From contig JAPPKP010000067.1 of NCBI GenBank assembly GCA_028819955.1, positions 27,701-56,728 of the forward strand: a stretch of 29,028 nt of DNA, read 5' to 3'. Positions 22,996 to 29,028 of the stretch are shown piece after piece. The position numbers and the translations under genes are program-made. Position 1 is the stretch's first letter. Each line of letters opens with the position of its first letter. The notes beneath the pieces were generated by a model that ran no database searches, was not told where the DNA came from, and was given only the letters and a program-made list of their open reading frames with translations. The stretch comes from Rhodospirillaceae bacterium. Its GTDB lineage: Bacteria; Pseudomonadota; Alphaproteobacteria; UBA828.

Positions 22996-23600
22996 TGCGC
23001 CGCGCCGCCATCATGATCGCCGCGGCTCTCGCGTTCCCGTCGGTGGCCTTCGCCGCCTTCGACTACGTGCCGCCGGCGCCGCCGCCCGTCTTCGCCGAGG
23101 CCGAGGCCGCCGCCGGCACCCTGGCCGAGCGCCTCGCCCGCCTGGCGCCGGAAGGCACCAGGTTCCACTGGGACCAGGGCGTCGATCCCGGCCGGTCGGT
23201 GACCCGGGACTACGGCGACTGGGAGAGCCTGCTGGTAGGCGAGGGCCTGGCCTGGACCTTCGCTCCGCCCGATCTCGCCATCCGTCCGGCCGCCGCCGAA
23301 CCCGCCGCGGCGGCGGAAGAGACTGCAGCGCCTCCAACCTGGCGCGTGGTTTCGGGCGAACTCCTGCGTGACGTCCTGGAGCGCTGGGGCGGGCGCGCCG
23401 GCGTCGACGTGGTCTGGCTCACCGACCGCCGCTGGCGCATCGACGGATCCCGCGCCTTCCAGGGGGAGTTTGTAGAAGCCGTCCGCTCCCTCCTCTTCGC
23501 CCTCTCGCACCTGGGCTACGCGCCTGCCGGGGAGGTCTCGGCCGACGGCCGCACCCTTGTCGTCGTCCACCGCGTTCCGTCGCCGGAGGAGACCCCGTGA
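22995..23600 (+). CDS. TcpQ/PilL-like periplasmic protein
   Basis: Encodes 201 residues. A signal peptide (MIAAALAFPSVAFA) precedes a secretin-N-like region (LAERLARLAPEGTRFHW, RDYGDWESLLVGEGLAWTF) and a C-terminal TcpQ-like domain (TWRVVSGELLRDVLERWG, VDVVWLTDRRWRIDGSRAF, FQGEFVEAVRSLLFAL). TcpQ-type proteins stabilise or localise pilus secretins. It repeats the architecture of the tail of the prepilin-peptidase fusion at 19186-20322, so the locus has two such modules. Position within the dot genes is unusual: it may serve either machine. Confidence 0.7.
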   Translation: MRRAAIMIAAALAFPSVAFAAFDYVPPAPPPVFAEAEAAAGTLAERLARLAPEGTRFHWDQGVDPGRSVTRDYGDWESLLVGEGLAWTFAPPDLAIRPAAAEPAAAAEETAAPPTWRVVSGELLRDVLERWGGRAGVDVVWLTDRRWRIDGSRAFQGEFVEAVRSLLFALSHLGYAPAGEVSADGRTLVVVHRVPSPEETP

Positions 23601-24340
23601 AGGCGGCAGCGCTCCTCGTCCGCGGCCCCGTCCTCGCCGCCGCGATGACCGCCTCGGCCCTCGCCGCGGACGACACCCCGGCGATCGTCGGCCTCCTCAA
23701 TGCCAACGGCGCGTCAGTGACGGCGATGGGCGTCGCGGGCGGCCTCGAAGGGTTCCGCGTCACGCCGGCCGGATCCGACGAGGCCTTTGCCCTCTTCGTC
23801 ACAGCCTCGGGCCACGCGGTCGTGGGCGTGCTCTACGATCCGCAAGGCCGCCTCGTCACGGCGGACCGGTTCGATGCCACCCCTCGATCGTCCGGCGACA
23901 CCCGCGTAGAGGCGCCGGCGGCCGTATCCGGCGCCGGGCCCGAGACGCCGCGCCACGGCTTCACCATGGGCGAGGCCGGCCCGGCCGTGACGGTCTGGGC
24001 CGATCCGGCCTGCCCCTACTCCAGGGAGACAGTGGCCCGGCTCGCCGTGGCGGCCCTTGGCGGCCGTCTCGTCCTGGAGGTCGTGCCGGTGGCTCTCCTG
24101 GGGCCTGACTCCGCCCACATGGCGCTGGCGGCCCTCGACGGCGCCGACGCCTGGTTCGACCGCAGGACCGCTGCGCCGGAGCCCTCCCGCTCGGAGCGGG
24201 TGCGGTCGAACAACGCCGCCTTCGCGGCCGCCGGCGGCGAGGCCGTGCCGCTCGTCGTCTGGAGGGCGGCGGGGACGGAGCACCGGCATACCGGGGCCGT
24301 CGCGGATGTCGATGCCTTTCTCGAAGGCGCGATCGAATGA
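23597..24340 (+). CDS. DsbC/DsbG-like thioredoxin-fold protein with one cysteine (TrbB-like)
   Basis: Encodes 247 residues: a signal peptide (AAAMTASALAAD), an N-terminal dimerisation-like region (GLEGFRVTPAGSD to VVGVLYDPQGRLVT) and a thioredoxin-fold domain (about 125-245) with the active-site stretch WADPACPYSRET. The expected C-x-x-C is C-P-Y-S: Cys139 is the only cysteine in the whole protein, so it cannot act as a normal disulfide oxidase. The cis-proline loop (AVPLVVW) is kept. IncI plasmids encode a DsbC-like TrbB that helps fold transfer proteins. Start GTG overlaps the previous stop. Confidence 0.72.
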   Translation: MKAAALLVRGPVLAAAMTASALAADDTPAIVGLLNANGASVTAMGVAGGLEGFRVTPAGSDEAFALFVTASGHAVVGVLYDPQGRLVTADRFDATPRSSGDTRVEAPAAVSGAGPETPRHGFTMGEAGPAVTVWADPACPYSRETVARLAVAALGGRLVLEVVPVALLGPDSAHMALAALDGADAWFDRRTAAPEPSRSERVRSNNAAFAAAGGEAVPLVVWRAAGTEHRHTGAVADVDAFLEGAIE

Positions 24341-24975
24341 GCGAGAGGACCGACAGCGCGAAGAGGGCCCTCGGCCTCTTCGGCTACCACCGCGATCTCC
24401 ATCGCGGCTGGCGCCGCGCGGCGCTGCTGCTCAGCATCGCCGCCACGGCCCAGGCGGTGGCCTTCGCGCTCTACATCGCCTGGCACTCGACGGTCTACAT
24501 CACCGTCGCCGCCACGCCCGACGGCCGCATCATCGAGATGACGCCGCTGGACGAACCGATCATGTCGGATGCGGCCCTGAGGAACTGGACGGTCTCGGCC
24601 GTGACCGAGGCCTTCACCCTGGGGCACCACGACTGGCGCATGCGGCTTTCCGCCGTCCGCCAGCACTTCACCGACGCGGGCTACGCGAGCTACCTCGCCG
24701 GCCTCAAGGACAGCCTCTTCCTCGCCCGCCTGCAGGATCATCTCCAGGTGGCTTCGGCGGTGGCCACCGGCACGCCCGTCATCACCGACGTGCGCGTCAT
24801 CGACGGGCGGGCGGCGTGGGACGTCGAGTTCCCGCTGCTCGTCACCTTCCAGGCCGGCACCCGGACGGCGTCCCAGAAGCTCCGCGCCCGGGTCCTGGTC
24901 ATGCGCGTGCCCCTGTCGGACCGGGCGTCAGGCATCGGCATCCAGCAGATCATCGCCACGCGGCAGGGTGCGTGA
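24337..24975 (+). CDS. dotI: DotI/IcmL/TraM-family inner-membrane core protein
   Basis: Encodes 212 residues: a short cytoplasmic start, one membrane helix (AALLLSIAATAQAVAFALYIA, about 28-48) and a VirB8-like periplasmic domain. Typical family stretches are MTPLDEPIMSDAALRNWTV, EAFTLGHHDWRMRLSAVRQHF and TDAGYASYLAGLKDS. DotI and DotJ form the inner-membrane ring beneath the type IVB channel. Only one DotI-type gene is present here, as in R64. ATGA overlap with the preceding gene. Confidence 0.86.
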   Translation: MSERTDSAKRALGLFGYHRDLHRGWRRAALLLSIAATAQAVAFALYIAWHSTVYITVAATPDGRIIEMTPLDEPIMSDAALRNWTVSAVTEAFTLGHHDWRMRLSAVRQHFTDAGYASYLAGLKDSLFLARLQDHLQVASAVATGTPVITDVRVIDGRAAWDVEFPLLVTFQAGTRTASQKLRARVLVMRVPLSDRASGIGIQQIIATRQGA

Positions 24976-24976
24976 G

Positions 24977-25891
24977 ATGGTCCGCCGCGCCGCCACCTTC
25001 ATCCTCGCCCTTGCCCTCTCAGGCGCCGCCGTGACGGCCGCCGCCCAGGAGGGCGACATCTGGCCGGAGCACGCAATTTCGGACGACGAGGCGGCGCGCC
25101 TGGGGCGCCAGGCGATGCCGCTCACGCAAGAACAGATCGAGACCCTGGGCCTGCTCCTGCAGCAGGTCCGCGAGGCGACCGCCGCCGGCGATCTCGCGGC
25201 GCCTGAGGGCCACCACCGGCGGGCCCAGGTGGATCCCTCCCTCTCGCGCGACATGCCGCGCCTCGCCCTGGCGCGGGGCTACACCTCGGCGGTCAGCTTT
25301 ACCGACGTCACGGGCCGCCCCTGGCCCATCGAGGAGGTGCTCGTCGACGAGGCCTTCCTGCCGGCCGGCGCCGGCGGCCGGCCCGACGGCGCCCGGCACC
25401 TCCTCTACCTGGCCCCGGCAAGCAGCCATCGCCACGGCAACGCCGTCGTCAAGCTGGTCGATCTCGCCATGCCCGTCGTGCTGACCCTGGTGGACGGGGA
25501 AGGCGAGGTGGATCTCACCCTCGATCTGCGCATTCCCAGGCCGGGCCCGCTGGCCGACCCGGCAGCCCTGGTGACGCTGCCGCCCTTCCAGGCGGGAGAC
25601 GACGCGCTCCTCGATCTCCTGGCCGGGATCGCGCCAGACGGCGCCACGCGCCTCGTCGCCGCAGGCGCCCCTGGCGGCGACCGCGCCTGGAGCGCCGGCG
25701 AGGACGTGCTGCTCGTCACCCGCGCCACCATCCTGTCGCCCGGACCGTGGGCCGCCGAACGGTCGGCCGACGGTCGCTGGGCCTATCGCCTTCCCGCCAC
25801 TCCCTTCGCGCTCTTGACCCTGGCGGGCCGCGAGTTCCGCGTCGATTTCCGGGCCCAGCCCACCACCGGCCTGGAGGCGGCCCTGCCATGA
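24977..25891 (+). CDS. dotH: DotH/IcmK/TraN-family outer-membrane channel protein
   Basis: Encodes 304 residues. A signal peptide (FILALALSGAAVTAAAQ) is followed by the family's helical PLTQEQIETLGLLLQQVREA segment and the conserved LARGYTSAVSFTDVTGRPWPI block. The rest is a beta-rich domain (about 130-300) with VVKLVDLAMPVVLTLVDG. In Legionella DotH assembles with DotC and DotD into the outer ring and holds DotG. I start at ATG 24977, one base after the dotI stop; a GTG three codons earlier (24968) is an alternative. Confidence 0.86.
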   Translation: MVRRAATFILALALSGAAVTAAAQEGDIWPEHAISDDEAARLGRQAMPLTQEQIETLGLLLQQVREATAAGDLAAPEGHHRRAQVDPSLSRDMPRLALARGYTSAVSFTDVTGRPWPIEEVLVDEAFLPAGAGGRPDGARHLLYLAPASSHRHGNAVVKLVDLAMPVVLTLVDGEGEVDLTLDLRIPRPGPLADPAALVTLPPFQAGDDALLDLLAGIAPDGATRLVAAGAPGGDRAWSAGEDVLLVTRATILSPGPWAAERSADGRWAYRLPATPFALLTLAGREFRVDFRAQPTTGLEAALP

Positions 25892-26964
25892 GACCCGCCG
25901 CTCTCGCCGCCATGCTCCTTCTTCTCAGCGTCGCCGCCGGCTTCGCCCAGGCGCCGGACAACACGGATATCCAGCTCGAACCCGACGACGAGCTCAGCGG
26001 GGTCTACGGCGAGACCGTCCGCGATGTCGAGGCCGCCCGCGCGACCGAGGCCGAGACCACCGGGGAGACGACGCTTCCCGTCCTCGCCGAACCGCTCGCC
26101 GAACCCGAGACGCCCGCGCCCGCCGCGGCGGCGCCAGCGGCCGCCGGCGGGTACGAAGCCGCCGCCGCCGGGACCGCCTTCAACGAGCCTGCGGAGCCCG
26201 CGGACGCGGACTATGGGACCTACGGCACGCCCGGTCTCGCGCCGGGCCAGGATCTCTCCGATCTCCTCGCCGCCCTTATCGAGGAGTGGTCCCGCGCGCC
26301 GGCCATCGTCGCCCTCGACTACGGCGGCGGAACGGCCGCCGATGCGGCCCCGGCCGCCTCGGGAGGGACGCCCGCCGCGCTGGCCACGCCAGCCGCCGCC
26401 GTCAAGCCCGGCACCGCCCTCTACGCCCGGCTTATCTACGAGGTCAACTCGGACTTTCCGGGCCCGGTCCTCGCCGAACTCCTTGAGCCGCCCTTCACGG
26501 GCGCCGTCGTCACCGGGGCCTTCGAGGTGGTGAGGGACCGCATGGTGCTCAGATTCCAGCGTCTCGACTCCGGGGGCGCCTCGACGCCGGTCGACGCCTT
26601 CGGCGTCGGCCTCGACTGCGCCTGCTACGGCGTCGAAGGCGAGGTCGACCGCCACTGGTTCGACCGCGTGATCCTGCCCGCCGCCCTTTCGTTCGCCGAA
26701 GGATGGACGGCGGCGCTGGCCCGGCCCGAGACATCGGTGACGGTCCAGGGCGACCTCGTCGTCGAGGAGACGCGCCGCTCCGACTCTGACGATCGGCTCT
26801 ACGAGGGGATCAGCGCCGCAACGGGCCAGATCGGCCGGGTGCTGACCGAGGATGCGCCCCGGGCCATCACGGTGCGGATCCCGCGCAACACCGAACTTCT
26901 CGTCACCTTCACCGGCCCCGGCGCCGTGGCGCCCGCTCTCGCCCTGACGGAGACGGTTCCGTGA
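25888..26964 (+). CDS. dotG: DotG/IcmE/TraO-family central channel protein (VirB10-like C-terminus)
   Basis: Encodes 358 residues, much shorter than Legionella DotG because the pentapeptide-repeat region is absent. An N-terminal hydrophobic segment (ALAAMLLLLSVAAGFAQ) is followed by an Ala/Pro/Glu-rich flexible region (about 45-170) and the C-terminal VirB10-like domain (about 172-350). Its marks are VKPGTALYARLIYEVNSDF, PGPVLAELLEPPFTGAVVTG, VDRHWFDRVILPAALSFAEG and IPRNTELLVTF. A C-x-C (DCACYG) is an uncommon addition. DotG spans the periplasm and forms the channel cap region. ATGA overlap with dotH. Confidence 0.84.
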   Translation: MRPAALAAMLLLLSVAAGFAQAPDNTDIQLEPDDELSGVYGETVRDVEAARATEAETTGETTLPVLAEPLAEPETPAPAAAAPAAAGGYEAAAAGTAFNEPAEPADADYGTYGTPGLAPGQDLSDLLAALIEEWSRAPAIVALDYGGGTAADAAPAASGGTPAALATPAAAVKPGTALYARLIYEVNSDFPGPVLAELLEPPFTGAVVTGAFEVVRDRMVLRFQRLDSGGASTPVDAFGVGLDCACYGVEGEVDRHWFDRVILPAALSFAEGWTAALARPETSVTVQGDLVVEETRRSDSDDRLYEGISAATGQIGRVLTEDAPRAITVRIPRNTELLVTFTGPGAVAPALALTETVP

Positions 26965-27494
26965 GCCTCGCCGAAGCCCTCATCGCCTTCGTGGCCGACA
27001 TCTCCGGACCCTTCGTCACCCTCGTCCAGATCATCTGCTGGATCCTCGGTCTCTGCCTCCTCTTCATGACGGCGCTCCGACTCCTGAAACACAGCGACTC
27101 CTTCGGCAAGGGAGCGCCGCCAGCGGCCGTCGGCACGGCCGCCACCTTCCTCGCCGCCGTCATCCTGCTGCAGCTCCCCTCCTGGCTCGACGCCGTCTCG
27201 ACGACGCTGCTCGGCTCGGGCGGCAAGAGAACCCGCGCCATCCTCGGCTACGGCGAGGACCACGCCAATCTCGACGAGCTGCTCGCCGCCGTCTTCACCA
27301 TCGTCGCCCTCGTCGGCCTCGTGGCCTTCGTGCGCGGGATCTTCGTCCTGAGGGCCTGCAGCGACGGCAAGCCCTCGGCGACCGCCGGCTCGGCGGCCAT
27401 GCACATCTTCGGCGGCGCCGCCGCCTGGCACATGACGACGGTGCTCGACGCCCTGCAGACCACGCTCGGCATCCGCATTCTCGACATCAACTGA
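26961..27494 (+). CDS. DotE/IcmC/TraQ-like polytopic inner-membrane protein
   Basis: Encodes 177 residues with about four membrane helices. The second half (LLAAVFTIVALVGLVAFVRG, IFVLRA, SAAMHIFGGAAAWHMTTVLD) fits the TraQ/DotE/DotV group, which share a V-R-G-I/F-x-x-L...H-I-x-G pattern. These small membrane proteins are standard in MPF-I systems, but their exact role is unsettled. GTG start overlaps the dotG stop. I do not choose between DotE and DotV because they are hard to separate by eye. Confidence 0.7.
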   Translation: MSLAEALIAFVADISGPFVTLVQIICWILGLCLLFMTALRLLKHSDSFGKGAPPAAVGTAATFLAAVILLQLPSWLDAVSTTLLGSGGKRTRAILGYGEDHANLDELLAAVFTIVALVGLVAFVRGIFVLRACSDGKPSATAGSAAMHIFGGAAAWHMTTVLDALQTTLGIRILDIN

Positions 27495-27507
27495 AGGGAG
27501 GTCTCCC

Positions 27508-28125
27508 ATGCGCATTCCCCTCGTCCCCACCGCCGCCGTCCTCTTCGGCCTCGCGGTCATCGTCTCCCCGCCCATTCTTCCGCTCACGGCGGACATGGCG
27601 GTCTTCTCGCCCGATACGGACGAGGAGAGCGCACGCCGCACCGCCAGCTTCTACATTCACCTCGCCGGGTACGCGATCACGATGACCGGCTTCGCCCTCT
27701 TCGGCCGCCATCACCTGTTCGCCAAGGATCCGCCGCCCGGCCGCCTGCAGCACCGGATCTTCACCGGCGTCGCCGGCTTTTTCATCGTCCTCGCGATCCT
27801 CAGCGCCGCGCTCGTGGCGGCGCTGACGAACCCGGCCCATGCCATCAGCCTGGGCGAGATGGCGGAGGAAGCCGGCGAGGACCTCGAGCTGCTGCCTTTC
27901 TTCATCTCCGTCATCTTCTACATCCTCGGCCTCGTCATCGCCGGCTTCGGCCTCCTGAGGCTCAAGCGGCACGTTGACCATCCCAGCCAGACCACGCTCG
28001 CGTCCGGCATCGTGGCGCTCGCGATCGGCGCCGCGCTGATCGCCACGCCCTCGATCATCGACGCCATCGGCGAGACCTTCGACATCGACTCCGGCGCCAC
28101 CCTCGAGCGCCCGGACTTCGACTGA
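27508..28125 (+). CDS. DotP/IcmD/TraR-like inner-membrane protein
   Basis: Encodes 205 residues. The C-terminal half holds the recognisable block: LGEMAEEAGEDLELLPFFIS, the helix VIFYILGLVIAGFGLLRLKR, HVDHPSQTTLASGIVALAIG and ATPSIIDAIG. That is the pattern of IcmD/TraR (helix, basic K-x-H-x-D-x-P-x-Q loop, helix). The N-terminal 100 residues carry two further helices, longer than typical IcmD. It has its own strong ribosome site (GGGAGG) 13 bases after the preceding gene, one of few non-overlapping junctions in this block. Confidence 0.72.
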   Translation: MRIPLVPTAAVLFGLAVIVSPPILPLTADMAVFSPDTDEESARRTASFYIHLAGYAITMTGFALFGRHHLFAKDPPPGRLQHRIFTGVAGFFIVLAILSAALVAALTNPAHAISLGEMAEEAGEDLELLPFFISVIFYILGLVIAGFGLLRLKRHVDHPSQTTLASGIVALAIGAALIATPSIIDAIGETFDIDSGATLERPDFD

Positions 28126-28126
28126 C

Positions 28127-29028
28127 ATGCTGCAGGCCCTCGACGGCCTGACGGCCCTCCTGTGGAGCGCCCGCAGGAAGGGCATGGAGGCCTTCCTCAT
28201 GCCCGCCGCGGCGCTCGAGGACGGCGTGCTGCTCTGCCGGGACAGCTCGCTCGTGACCCTGATCGAGGTGATGGGAAGCCGCTCGATGATGGGGAGCGAG
28301 GAGCTCGACGCCTTCGTCGCCAGCGCCACCCGGCGGTGGACGACGCTCTTCCTCGATCCCGGCCACGCGCTCCACGTCGTCTTCGAGCGCGATCCCGACG
28401 CCGCAGCCCTCGCCCGGGTCACGGCCCGCCAGCGCCGCAGCGCCGCCGCGTCCGGCCTCGAGCTCGACGACGTCCTGGCCGAAAGGGAGAGCCGCCTCGC
28501 CTCGCTGGTCGCGTCCGAGGCCCTCTATCTTGCCTGCTGGACGCGGCCCTCGGCGCTCACCCGGGACCAGGAACGCCGCGATCGCAAGGAGATGCGCCGC
28601 CGGCTCAGACCCTGGCCGGTCCGCACCTCTGAGGCCCAGTGCCCTCTCGCCGCGTTCGAATCCCTGGAACCCCGCCACGAGGCCTTCCTCGCCGCCATGA
28701 CGACGGCACTTGGCGATCTCGGCATCGTGCACGCCCGCCTTTCCACCGCCGCCGCGCTGGGCGTCGTGCGCGCCATGGCGAACGCCCGGCCGCACCACGG
28801 CTGGCATCCCGCCACGGCGGCGAACGCCGGCCCGGCCCGGGCCACGGACCCGGCGGAAGCCGGCGCCCTGCCGCTTGCCCTGGCGCCCCAGATCCTGGAT
28901 GAGGATCCGGCCAGCGACGGTCCCTGGATCGTCCTGGGCGGCCGCCGCGGGGGGGGGGGGGGCAAGGGGGGGGGGGGCCCCCCGCCCCCCCCCCGAGCGG
29001 GGGGGGGGCAACCCCCTTGCCCGGGCCG
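28127..29028 (+). CDS. dotO: DotO/IcmB/TraU-family ATPase, N-terminal part only
   Basis: The frame starts at ATG 28127, one base after the previous stop, and stays open to the window end. It gives about 274 trustworthy residues (to about 28948) before the poly-G artefact. Features fit the N-terminal domain of the VirB4-like ATPase DotO: LEDGVLLCRDSSLVTLIEVMG, the MMGSEELDAF segment, RRWTTLFLDPGHALHVVFER and ALYLACWTRPSALTRDQ. The Walker motifs would lie in the missing C-terminal part. DotO forms the hexameric base on which DotB docks. Partial because the contig ends, not because of mutation. Confidence 0.78.
   Translation, partial: MLQALDGLTALLWSARRKGMEAFLMPAAALEDGVLLCRDSSLVTLIEVMGSRSMMGSEELDAFVASATRRWTTLFLDPGHALHVVFERDPDAAALARVTARQRRSAAASGLELDDVLAERESRLASLVASEALYLACWTRPSALTRDQERRDRKEMRRRLRPWPVRTSEAQCPLAAFESLEPRHEAFLAAMTTALGDLGIVHARLSTAAALGVVRAMANARPHHGWHPATAANAGPARATDPAEAGALPLALAPQILDEDPASDGPWIVLGGRRGGGGGKGGGGPPPPPRAGGGQPPCPG
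28949..29028. other. Poly-G/poly-C contig end, probable artefact
   Basis: The last 80 bases are nearly all G or C homopolymer with rare other bases. The reading frame of dotO gives only Gly and Pro runs here. It mirrors the poly-C start of the window and is best treated as unreliable sequence. Confidence 0.8.

Overview
The window looks like a contig from a high-GC proteobacterium, most likely an alphaproteobacterium. That host call rests on composition and on the flavour of the left-hand metabolic genes; there is no rRNA or tRNA to settle it. Both ends dissolve into poly-C/poly-G runs that look like sequencing or assembly artefacts.

Left flank (about 1-2866): a periplasmic binding protein for an amino-acid/amide ABC transporter (minus strand), a divergent GntR/FadR-type regulator, and the C-terminal part only of a sulfite-dehydrogenase (SoxC-like) molybdenum enzyme. 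This part has visibly lower GC and different codon use from the rest. It stops abruptly at about 2845-2880, where the next system begins.

Type IVb pilus block (about 2881-20322): a nearly uninterrupted plus-strand operon resembling the pil operon of IncI plasmids such as R64. It holds a PilN lipoprotein secretin, PilO, two small Cys proteins, a secreted repeat protein (nine copies of CPQGQVGTPPNC), an orphan lipoprotein, two PilP-type proteins, a 33-residue membrane peptide and the PilQ ATPase. Next comes a nest of unfamiliar small membrane proteins, then PilR, a PilS-like pilin, two PilV-like tip pilins, a small secreted protein and a prepilin peptidase fused to periplasmic secretin-N/TcpQ-like domains. 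No PilM or PilT lytic transglycosylase was recognised.

Type IVB (Dot/Icm, MPF-I) secretion block (20322-end): dotD, dotC, dotB, icmT, a second TcpQ-like gene, a DsbC-like gene with a single cysteine, dotI, dotH, dotG, a DotE/TraQ-like gene, a DotP/TraR-like gene and the start of dotO, cut by the contig end. Together they would make the outer-membrane core (DotC/D/H/G), the inner-membrane parts (DotI/IcmT/DotE/DotP) and two energy ATPases (DotB, DotO). The pilus would give mating-pair contact and the secretion channel would carry the substrate, as in R64 conjugation. No relaxase, coupling protein or origin of transfer is in view, so transfer competence is inferred.

Most unusual is 12496-14748, between pilQ and pilR. 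A family of four-helix membrane proteins is present in three full copies plus one internally deleted copy. Two of the copies are each paired head-to-head with a tiny minus-strand membrane-protein gene whose 5' end overlaps theirs. Codon use supports the antisense genes. I know of no description of this module.
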